Shown: piece by piece, positions 1 through 6,300 of the stretch
Layout of the letters: the number at the start of each line of letters is the position of its first letter
Numbering within the stretch: the stretch's first letter is position 1
NCBI GenBank assembly: GCA_024278255.1
Contig: JAJRTP010000631.1
Coordinates: forward strand, 1-8,559
DNA from: Chloroflexota bacterium
GTDB taxonomy: Bacteria; Chloroflexota; Anaerolineae; Promineifilales; Promineifilaceae
DNA: 8,559 nt
Direction of reading: 5' to 3'
Program-made: the position numbers and the translations under genes
Notes under the pieces: model-generated
Database searches by the model: none
Seen by the model: only the letters and a program-made list of their open reading frames with translations
What the model was told of the DNA's origin: nothing

Positions 1-239
1 ACGTTGTCGCGCAGTAGTTGGAAATGTTTGTCCAGTTGGGATTGAGCGTACATGCCGCCGCCAGTATAATCCAGGTAAATTTGTCCCTGTTCATCCAGCC
101 GCCGGTATTCGGTGGCCCGCAGGTCGTCCAGCCGGCTGGTGCCGGCAAATGCGGGGTAATCCTGCAAAAATTGTTGATAAGCGGTTTCCATATTTTCCGG
201 CGCGTAGAGTGTTACGGCCGTATCCTGCAATGCGTTCAT
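1..239 (-). CDS. class V aminotransferase / cysteine desulfurase-like protein, N-terminal part
   Basis: Only the first 79 codons are present; the gene continues beyond the left edge. The visible stretch has a short leader, then a region reading LDDLRATEYRRLD and IYLDYTGGGMYAQSQL. That is the characteristic N-terminal segment of PLP-dependent class V aminotransferases of the cysteine desulfurase / molybdenum-cofactor-sulfurase-like group (the 'YLDyaggg' strand before the cofactor domain). The PLP lysine and catalytic Cys lie outside the window, so desulfurase, sulfurase and other class V activities cannot be told apart. The ATG at 239 is well supported: GAGGAG (247-252) lies 7 nt upstream. It is co-directional with the YbaK-like gene, 45 nt downstream of that gene's stop, with a hairpin between them. 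It contains one copy of the ACGGCCGT octamer (214-221), read Thr-Ala-Val. Confidence 0.8.
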   Translation of the reverse strand, partial: MNALQDTAVTLYAPENMETAYQQFLQDYPAFAGTSRLDDLRATEYRRLDEQGQIYLDYTGGGMYAQSQLDKHFQLLRDN

Positions 240-258
240 GTTTTGACTCCTCAAATTT

Positions 259-285
259 GTGGCGTGATTCACCTAATCACGCCAC
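259..285. repeat. 11-bp perfect inverted repeat (intercistronic hairpin)
   Basis: Arms 259-269 (GTGGCGTGATT) and 275-285 pair perfectly around a 5-nt loop. On the minus-strand transcript the hairpin begins at the last base of the TAG stop of the YbaK-like gene and ends 6 nt before the Shine-Dalgarno of the aminotransferase gene. No U-run follows, so it is not a canonical intrinsic terminator. It may be a 3'-end stabiliser, a processing site, a weak terminator or a copy of a dispersed palindromic element. A candidate -10 (TATAGT, minus strand, 284-289) overlaps its edge. Confidence 0.75.
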
Positions 286-767
286 TATAAATCATTCTTG
301 CCCAATTGTACGATTTCCACCTCACCCAGAGCCTGCATCAAATCCTCTGTGGTCAGAATAACCGTCGTACTGCGTATGCCAGAGCCGATAGAGATAACAT
401 CCTGCGCCAACACACTCTCATCCACCAGGGTGCGGATGGGCTGCGGCAGGCCAAAAGGAGAGACAGCCCCTACTTGATAGCCAGTCACGCGCAGCACTTC
501 ATCCTGTTTAGCCATCGTCACGCGGGATTGGCCCAGATAGCGGCGCAGCGCCTTCCAGTCAATTTGCTGCGGGCCGGCCATCAGTACCAACACATATTCG
601 TCCTGCCGCAAACGAAAGAGAATGCTGCGAATAATCTGCTCCGGCTGCTGGCCGCGTTCTTCGGCCGCCTGCTCCAGCGATTTGACGGGGCCGGGATGGA
701 CAAAGAAGGTATACGGGGTGCCCATGTCGTCCAGGGCGCGGGTAACGGGGGTAGATTCGATCTCCAT
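285..767 (-). CDS. YbaK/EbsC-family aminoacyl-tRNA deacylase-like protein
   Basis: A 160-residue protein of the YbaK/EbsC/ProX-type trans-editing family, cytosolic enzymes that hydrolyse mischarged aminoacyl-tRNA (for YbaK, Cys-tRNA-Pro). The family core is visible: VKSLEQAA (28-35), the strand IIRSILFRL (45-53), MAKQDEV (85-91), the signature TGYQVGAVSPFG (95-106) and IGSGIRSTTVIL (127-138) before the last helix. Length fits the family (about 150-170). The position where YbaK has its catalytic/binding lysine (VVKTL) is Arg47 here, so substrate or activity may differ. The frame stays open upstream to 962, but residues before Met1 are the antisense-like shadow of the membrane-protein coiled coil. 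The ATG at 767 directly follows that gene's stop by 13 nt. No Shine-Dalgarno is visible and a TATAAT lies 7 nt upstream, suggesting leaderless expression. Confidence 0.88.
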   Translation of the reverse strand: MEIESTPVTRALDDMGTPYTFFVHPGPVKSLEQAAEERGQQPEQIIRSILFRLRQDEYVLVLMAGPQQIDWKALRRYLGQSRVTMAKQDEVLRVTGYQVGAVSPFGLPQPIRTLVDESVLAQDVISIGSGIRSTTVILTTEDLMQALGEVEIVQLGKNDL

Positions 768-774
768 GACGGTT

Positions 775-780
775 ATTATA
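775..780 (-). promoter_or_regulatory. candidate -10 box for a leaderless transcript of the deacylase gene
   Basis: The minus strand reads TATAAT-AACCGTC-ATG, a perfect -10 consensus with its last base 7 nt before the start codon at 767. Transcription would then begin at or next to the A of ATG. There is no convincing -35 at 16-18 nt upstream and no Shine-Dalgarno, which fits a leaderless message or translational coupling to the gene that stops at 781. Confidence 0.4.
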
Positions 781-1356
781 CTACGAATCCTGTTCGCGCC
801 GCGCTTTGTCCAGTTCCAGTTGTTTGCGTTCCCGGTCCAGTTCCAGCAGTTCCAGTTCCAGCTTTTCCTTTTTCTGGCGCAGTTCCACATTGATGGTCTC
901 TTCTTCCAGCTTTTGGTCGCGCCACTGCAGCATGGTGCTGGAGATGAAACCGGCCAGGGCAATCAGGGGCGTCAGCAGCGCCCCCAGGAGGGCGACGTTT
1001 CTTTGCGTCAGCCAGCCGTCATCAGGTTCTTCGGGTGGGGATAATGCCTCGTCGTGGGCAGCAACGGTGGCGGAAAGTTGGGCTACGGCCGTACCCATAG
1101 CCATTTGTTCCCTTTGCAGCGCCGCCACAGTAGCAGCCACAGCTTCGGGAGGAAGCACAATGCTTTCAGCGCCGCCTGTAATGGGGGTAGCCGTAGGAAA
1201 AGGAGTTGGCGTTAGGGTTGGTGCTGGTTGTGTGGGCTGTTCCGGCGTGCTGGCAAACTGGCTGCCCAACAGCATTAGCACCACCAGCAGGACAAAAAAC
1301 ACAGACCCGATAAAAATCAGGCCGAAAACTAACTGCAACTTACGATAACGGGGCAT
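781..1356 (-). CDS. two-TM membrane protein with Thr/Pro-rich linker and C-terminal coiled coil
   Basis: I do not recognise a family for this 191-residue protein. Visible parts in order: a basic start (MPRYRK); a first hydrophobic helix at about 8-31; a Pro/Thr-rich linker at 35-60 (TPTPFPTATP), typical of surface proteins in Chloroflexota; a helical segment at 68-105; a second hydrophobic helix at about 120-143; and a highly charged coiled coil at 146-190 (KLELELLELDRERKQLELD). The positive N-terminus predicts cytoplasmic ends and an external loop of about 90 residues. The coiled coil is encoded by a near-repetitive stretch of TTCCAG units (plus strand, about 811-862). The ATG at 1356 has AGGAGAAAGGA just upstream. 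A role as a scaffold or sensor anchor would be a guess. The deacylase gene starts 13 nt after its stop. Confidence 0.75.
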   Translation of the reverse strand: MPRYRKLQLVFGLIFIGSVFFVLLVVLMLLGSQFASTPEQPTQPAPTLTPTPFPTATPITGGAESIVLPPEAVAATVAALQREQMAMGTAVAQLSATVAAHDEALSPPEEPDDGWLTQRNVALLGALLTPLIALAGFISSTMLQWRDQKLEEETINVELRQKKEKLELELLELDRERKQLELDKARREQDS

Positions 1357-1420
1357 AATGAACTTCCTTTCTCCTGATGAACGTGCCGGTTAACTTACGT
1401 TGTCCACACTATGGAGTATT

Positions 1421-1451
1421 ATTGTAACATAGGAGACGCCTAAATGAGCAA
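1421..1451 (-). promoter_or_regulatory. candidate promoter for the membrane-protein gene
   Basis: On the minus strand TTGCTC (1446-1451) and TACAAT (1421-1426) are separated by 19 bp, longer than the preferred 17. The predicted start near 1414 would leave a leader of about 57 nt before the ATG at 1356. The -10 is good and the -35 moderate; this rests on consensus matching only. Confidence 0.3.
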
Positions 1452-1576
1452 CTTCCTGCACCCCACCCTGCCTGACAAGATTTAATCGTTCCTGGTTTGC
1501 TTGTATAAACTGCGATTCATAGATCAGATCGGTAATACCCACGCACACAGGTGCGCCCCAATTCCCAAAAAACAAG

Positions 1577-1612
1577 AGGAGGTTAATGTGCTATACTACA
1601 TGGGACGTATAA
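1577..1612 (+). other. strong Shine-Dalgarno with an 8-codon mini-ORF
   Basis: AGGAGG at 1577-1582 is followed by ATG at 1586 (MCYTTWDV, stop at 1610-1612) and by an overlapping GTG at 1588 (VLYYMGRIT, stop at 1615-1617), about 190 nt before the kinase gene. It could be a leader peptide if transcription starts upstream. If instead the TATACT at 1592-1597 is the -10 box, the site would not be transcribed at all. A chance match or gene remnant is just as possible. Confidence 0.2.
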
Positions 1613-1630
1613 CCTGAATCCATGAATTTG

Positions 1631-1668
1631 TGCAAAAACAGATCGAAAGTTGTTGCACCCGTCAACAA
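1631..1668 (+). repeat. two overlapping, mutually exclusive inverted repeats
   Basis: TGCAAAAAC (1631-1639) pairs with GTTGTTGCA (1649-1657) with one mismatch and a 9-nt spacer. The right arm also contains TTGTTG (1650-1655), which pairs with CAACAA (1663-1668) around 7 nt. The two hairpins cannot form together. The first has the shape of an operator for a dimeric regulator; the pair could also act as alternative leader structures. It lies 136 nt upstream of the kinase start. Confidence 0.3.
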
Positions 1669-1803
1669 GTTATAGTAATGCCACACCCGTATGATCATCA
1701 TCAATAAATTTAACTGGTTTCCAGCATGATACGAAAACAAAAGTTATCGTGATGGTGGTGTGTTTGCCTGGCAGTCGGCTGCATAGAGCAATGTGGAGAA
1801 CTA

Positions 1804-2820
1804 ATGAAGACAGCCATATTTGAGCAGTGTCAACACCTATTTCCAGAATGGGCAGAGAGTTCTATCACTGATTTTACTTTTGACGATCCCAAGGGGTTCT
1901 CCTCTTTTACAATGGGGATTCGGGCGGAAAAGGCGGTGCAGCCAACGGCCGTTCTCTACCGCCGTCTGGAAGGAAAAGAAAACGCCATCCTGGATTACGA
2001 AACAGAGCGAGAGATTTTTCTGCTGTTGGGAGCACACAACATTGCCGCCCACTGTTATTACTACAACGAAACTTGCCGCATTGAAGCCTTCTATCAGGGA
2101 CGCACCTTATTGGCGGAAGACCTGTTTGAGCCGGAAAACTTACGCCAAATCGCCAACGAACTCTACCGTTTCCACCAACTCACGCCGTCCAGCCTACCGC
2201 CAACTATATTTTTTGAGATGCTGCACGAAAAATGGGGCCAACTAGCAAAATACATCCTGGAAGAAAAAATTGACGTTTTTCCCCCCAACGAGCAGCGTAT
2301 GTGCGAAGAACTGCGCGAAATTTATACGCCGGAAACCTTTGCCAAAGTAAAACGATGCCTGCCTGACGGGGAACTAACCTTTTGCCACAATGACACCTAC
2401 CACGGCAACATCATGAAACTGGACAACGGAGAAATCAAGCTGCTTGATTTTGAATTCTCCTGTCTCAACAACAAGGCCTATGATTTCTCCAACTTGTTTG
2501 CCGAAACAGTAATGCGCCACAAACAGCCGGACTACCCCTATTTCCGCATTGCAGAGCCGGAATTTGGTGACTACGAGCTGGGCCTATTGATCGATTTTTA
2601 TCTGGACAACGCTGACTTCCCGGATCAGGCAGCCAGAGAAACAGAATTCAACAAACTGCTGCAAAATACAAAGGACATGTTGATCATGTCTGACTATAAA
2701 TACGCCATGGCCGCGCTGCCCCTGGCTATCGAACCTATCCAGAAGATTCGCTTTATCCCTTACGCGCACCAACGATTTGCCAAATTTTTACGGACATACG
2801 AGCAGCGGTTTGGCGCTTAA
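1804..2820 (+). CDS. choline/ethanolamine kinase-like protein
   Basis: A 338-residue protein-kinase-fold phosphotransferase. The N-lobe has VLYRRLEGKE (50-59), the choline-kinase-like ATP-binding strand, then ETEREIFLLL (67-76) and CRIEAFYQGRTL (91-102), matching the 'RIEEFipGRtL' element of choline/ethanolamine kinases. The C-lobe has the Brenner motif HNDTYHGN (195-202; catalytic Asp197, Asn202) and DFEFS (215-219) with YDFSNLFAE (226-234), the Mg-binding and helix region typical of this family rather than of aminoglycoside kinases. The expected reaction is ATP-dependent phosphorylation of choline or ethanolamine in the cytosol, the first step towards phosphocholine or phosphoethanolamine headgroups; a related small-alcohol substrate is possible. 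GGAG (1795-1798) lies 5 nt before the ATG. The stop codon sits inside a 41-bp palindrome, and the CBS gene follows 65 nt later. Confidence 0.8.
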   Translation: MKTAIFEQCQHLFPEWAESSITDFTFDDPKGFSSFTMGIRAEKAVQPTAVLYRRLEGKENAILDYETEREIFLLLGAHNIAAHCYYYNETCRIEAFYQGRTLLAEDLFEPENLRQIANELYRFHQLTPSSLPPTIFFEMLHEKWGQLAKYILEEKIDVFPPNEQRMCEELREIYTPETFAKVKRCLPDGELTFCHNDTYHGNIMKLDNGEIKLLDFEFSCLNNKAYDFSNLFAETVMRHKQPDYPYFRIAEPEFGDYELGLLIDFYLDNADFPDQAARETEFNKLLQNTKDMLIMSDYKYAMAALPLAIEPIQKIRFIPYAHQRFAKFLRTYEQRFGA

Positions 2821-2856
2821 GAAGTTCAACTTCTCAGAGAAGTTGAACTTCTTAAG
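2816..2856. repeat. 41-bp perfect palindrome with two nested 13-bp palindromes at the kinase stop codon
   Basis: Arms 2816-2835 and 2837-2856 are perfect 20-nt reverse complements around a single central A (2836). Each arm contains its own palindrome: GAAGTTCAACTTC (2821-2833) and GAAGTTGAACTTC (2839-2851), with centres 18 bp apart. RNA or single-stranded DNA could form one long hairpin or two small ones. The TAA stop (2818-2820) is inside the left arm. What follows is AAGGGAAAGG rather than a U-tract, so it is not a standard intrinsic terminator when read rightward. Readings include a strong attenuating or stabilising hairpin between the kinase and CBS genes, or a tandem operator for the downstream genes. 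Confidence 0.85.
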
Positions 2857-2885
2857 GGAAAGGTACAGACACGAGGAAAACAAAA

Positions 2886-3347
2886 ATGACAGACATTCAA
2901 TTGATGCAGATTAAAGACATTATGACACCGCACCCGGCACGGATAAGGAGTGACGCTACCCTACAGCGGGCGGCCGAGCTGGTAGCCATGTCGCGAGTAA
3001 CCGATTTAATGGTGATTGACGAGCAAAATAATTTTGTGGGCGTGCTTTCTGAGGGAGACATTCTCCGGGCAGCCTTACCCGATATCAATCAAATAATAGA
3101 TGAGGGTGGGTCCGTGGATACCGCCTTTGATCTTTTCCTGAGTAAAGGTAAAAATCTGGCCGATCTGCCCATTATGCCTTTAATTATTCAAGAACCTCTC
3201 GTCGTTGTGGAGGATGATCATATCGCTAAAGCAACCGTGGTTCTAATTGACAAGCAAATTCGGCTTCTCCCCGTTGTCAAAGATGGGCAACTGGTAGGAA
3301 CAGTATCCCGCGCGGATGTATGCCGGGCTGTCGTCGGCACATTCTAG
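2886..3347 (+). CDS. tandem CBS-domain (Bateman module) protein
   Basis: A 153-residue soluble protein made of two CBS domains and little else. CBS1 is at about 8-65 (IKDIMTPHPARIRSDATLQRA to GVLSEGDILRA) and CBS2 at about 93-150 (PLVVVEDDHIAKATVVLID to GTVSRADVCRAVV). Stand-alone Bateman modules bind adenosyl ligands (AMP, ADP, ATP, SAM, sometimes NAD derivatives) and usually regulate a partner. Here the obvious partner is the multidomain redox protein, whose GTG start lies 12 nt after this stop, indicating one transcript and probable translational coupling. GAGGA (2873-2877) is 8 nt from the ATG. No transmembrane segment, DNA-binding or catalytic domain is present. The family assignment is firm; ligand and partner are inference. 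Confidence 0.92.
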   Translation: MTDIQLMQIKDIMTPHPARIRSDATLQRAAELVAMSRVTDLMVIDEQNNFVGVLSEGDILRAALPDINQIIDEGGSVDTAFDLFLSKGKNLADLPIMPLIIQEPLVVVEDDHIAKATVVLIDKQIRLLPVVKDGQLVGTVSRADVCRAVVGTF

Positions 3348-3351
3348 GGGG
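3346..3351 (+). promoter_or_regulatory. Shine-Dalgarno deciding the GTG start of the fusion gene
   Basis: AGGGGG overlaps the last bases of the CBS stop codon and lies 8 nt before GTG at 3360. The next in-frame ATG (3414) has no such site, and starting there would leave only 3 residues before the FHA domain. Confidence 0.65.
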
Positions 3352-3359
3352 TTAACAAA

Positions 3360-6300
3360 GTGACAATAGACAAAACAGTAGTCTCACAACGCGCCTCTGA
3401 AGCAACGCTCATTATGGCGGCGGGTTCTCAGGCAGGCGCCCATTACTCCTTATCAGGTAAGCAAACCGTTATCGGCCGTGATACGAATGTAGATATTAGT
3501 TTGTCTGACGATGACCAATGTTCCCGACAGCACGCTCGCATTTTTGAGTTGTCCGGGCAATTTGTTATTGAAGATTTAGGCAGCACGAATGGCACCTGGG
3601 TGAATGAAGAACGGATTACGGCCGTTACCCCCCTAAACCCGAACGACAAAATAAGAACAGGCACAACCCTCTTTCAGTTCCAACTCGTTAAACCGCAAAC
3701 GGCCGTTCCCCCTGCGCCAATTCCTGACACGCCAGCGATTGCCATCGATCCCCATACTGTACCTTCCCGCGCGGCCTTGATTCAGGCAAGCGAAACCAAT
3801 CGGCGGCTCGGCCACGAAAACCTGGGCTTTCTCTCGGAAGAACATGGGTTTATGCCCACGACGCCCCCTCTGCTGGAACTGCCACCCAAATACAAGGCAT
3901 GGGACGACATAGCAGCCAGAATGCCGGAACTCTACCGCACCCTGTCTCTCAGAAGCGCGTTTGATGCCCTGCCCGTTCTCGGCGTTACCGAGGCTGATTT
4001 GCCGGACAGATATTTACTGCGGGCTTCGGCGCTTATGAGTATTTTCGGGTATGCCTATCATCGCATTCAACCGGAACCGCCGGATAAACTCCCCGACTCC
4101 ATTATGCAGCCCTGGCTGGAAATCACCCGCCGGTTGGGCAGGCACGGCCCGGTTTTATCTTACATTGACCTGATTATTTACAATTGGAAACTGATTGACC
4201 CCCTGCTTGACGATCCCATCCGCGTGGAAAATATGGATCTTTTGGTGCCCACGGTGGACAACGTGGTGGAGCGCATCTTTTATTTGGGACAGGTGGAGAT
4301 TCTTTCCCAACTGACGCCGGCCGTAGGGGCCATTGTCCGGGCGCAAGAAGCCGTGCAGAATGATGACGTGGAGGCGCTCAAGCAGGAACTCACCATCATT
4401 ACCGACGCTTTGCAGGATACCACGTACAAATCCCTGATGAAGATTAAGCTAAACCCGTACAGCGGGCCGTATTACGTGGATACAGTGGTCTGGGCGAAAA
4501 CGGTTGGTCCGTTGGCTGTTTCTCTGGAAGAGGACGTTCCCGGCCCCAGCGGTATTGCTTCTCCAATTTTTCATTTATTGGATGAGTTTTTCGGCCGGGC
4601 CACCTACTCCACCCGATTGGGTGAAGAAATGACCCATATTCGGGAGTGGTATCCGCCCCATTGGCAAAACTTCCTCAAGGCGGTCGCCGAGGTTTCGGTA
4701 GCTGACTATGTACTCAAGAGTAGAAGCAAAACATTGAAGGGCATCTTTCAGGAAGCTACCCAGGCTTACGTGGCTGAGACGGGTTTTCTGGGGCGGCATC
4801 GCCTGAAAGCGTATGGTTTTCTGGAGACAGCTTTCAAGGTCGGCCGTACCGTGACCATCGGCAGTTTTTCCGGCGAGTTCCAGGATCGTGCCTGGGATCA
4901 AGTGCATACTCAATTAAACAATTCCCGGCTGGAACGGGATCACAGTTTCCCGCAATTTTTCCATCACGCCAAAGTTGAGGAAATTAACACGCTGACCGAC
5001 GATGGCGCTGATTGGGTGAAGCAAGTTGTGCTTAACGTCAGCGGTACCGGCGTCCGTTACCAGGCGGGCGACCGCTGCGCCATCTTGCCGGAGAACAGCG
5101 ACGAGCTGGTCAGTAAAATGTTGAAAGCGCTGCGGGCCAGAGGTAATGAACCGGTGCGTTTGAACATGGCCTGGCGGCAAGCAGTCAATTATCGTAAGGG
5201 GTATGAGGATTCGGAGACGCTGCCCCTGCGCACGTTGCTTACTTTTGGGCGCATTCGGCCGGTGGACAGACCCATTGCTAAAATGTTGTACGTCATCACC
5301 CATAATGAAAAGCTGAAGAAAATTGTGGAGGCGCGGGCTGAAGATCAGTGGGAATTATGGGATTTGCTGGCTTTGGCCGCCGAAGCCGGTTTTGATACGC
5401 GCCGTTTATGGCAGGCCCATCGCGGCGAAAAAGAAAGTATTTGCCGCATTGTGCCGCCGGAATCTTTCCGTATGTATTCGATTTCTTCGGTGATGGCTGA
5501 GGAGGGTGTCAAGGGGGCCACGCAGTTGCATTTGACCATCGGCCGTTTGCGTTATGATACAAAAGAAAGCCCTGTGTCTGTGAGCGCTGACCGATTGGGC
5601 ACGTCCTCGAATTATCTTACCGATACTTCGGCCATCACGGCCGAAGATATGGGGCCTGTTTCCTTTCAGGTCGTCCACCCGCCTCGCTTTAGTCTGCCGC
5701 CAGATGCAACCACGCCTATTGTTATGTTTGCCGGTGGTACGGGGTTTGCGCCCTTTCGCAGTTTTATTCTGGAACGGGCGCAGCAAGCCGGCGCGGGTGA
5801 GAGCTGGCTTTTCCTGGGCACGCGCACGCCGGCCGATCTGTATTATCGAGACGAATTAGAGAAAATGGCGACTCAGGGCAAATTGAATGTGCGCGCCGCA
5901 TTTTCCCGGGATGCGGTTAATCTCAAATTAAGTGCCAATGGGAATGGCGGGGAATTTGTTTTTGAACCAGGAACACGCCAATATATTGGTGATGAAATGC
6001 TGAAAGAGGAAAATGCGGCAGCGCTTTGGCATCTTTTACGCCGTAAAGAAGATGGCGGGCTGGGCGCGTATATCTATGTCTGTGGGCGCACTCGTTTTGC
6101 CACGGCCGTCATGGATGGCATCAAAACGATTATTCACCGCTTTACAGAGGGGTCTGAAGCGGAGAAGGCGCAAGCAGTACGGGATGAATTGTATCGCCTG
6201 GTGGGTGATGAACGATATTTGCAGGAGATATTTACGACGTATACGGGTTCTCATATTGAGAAGCGCACGAGTTACGATGCCTCTGAGGTAGCGCTGCACA

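Larger units (their letters stand above)
1357..1803. other. divergent intergenic region, 447 bp
   Basis: No convincing gene is present. It separates the minus-strand group from the plus-strand group and must hold both promoters. Contents seen: a weak minus-strand promoter candidate (1421-1451); a 13-codon frame at 1444-1485 with AGGAGA 7 nt upstream; a very strong Shine-Dalgarno (AGGAGG, 1577-1582) followed by 8-9-codon frames; TATACT (1592-1597) and TATAGT (1671-1676) as possible plus-strand -10 boxes; and overlapping inverted repeats at 1631-1668. It is more AT-rich than its flanks and lacks the ACGGCCGT octamer. The isolated ribosome binding sites could be remnants of a decayed gene. Confidence 0.6.

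Noticed and set aside
811..862. TTCCAG-rich direct repeats as a minisatellite or binding array
   Set aside because: Fully explained by codons for the Leu/Glu heptads of the coiled coil.
768..962. Upstream extension of the deacylase frame (65 extra codons)
   Set aside because: The added residues (rich in KRKSWNWN) are an out-of-frame reading of the coiled-coil repeat of the neighbouring gene; the family starts near the ATG at 767.
806..1348. Long plus-strand frame of mostly serine residues opposite the membrane-protein gene
   Set aside because: It is the complement of the Glu/Leu-rich coiled coil and Pro/Thr linker; low complexity, no ribosome binding site, no family.
1444..1485. 13-codon frame MSNFLHPTLPDKI with AGGAGA upstream
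   Set aside because: Too short to support; it overlaps the -35 region proposed for the minus-strand gene and has no downstream plus-strand gene close by.
1390..1575. 61-codon open frame on the minus strand in the divergent intergenic region
   Set aside because: It would need a TTG start with no Shine-Dalgarno, resembles nothing, and covers the likely promoter of the membrane-protein gene.
1804..2820. Reading the kinase as an aminoglycoside or spectinomycin phosphotransferase
   Set aside because: HND...N is shared, but the RIEAFYQGRTL and DFEFS...YDFSNLFAE blocks fit choline/ethanolamine kinases better.
2816..2856. Calling the 41-bp palindrome an intrinsic terminator
   Set aside because: Purine-rich AAGGGAAAGG rather than a T-tract follows on the plus strand, and the CBS gene begins just downstream.
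4575..5303. Minus-strand open frames of 110-130 codons within the fusion gene
   Set aside because: They lie opposite well-supported domains, have no ribosome binding sites and match no family.
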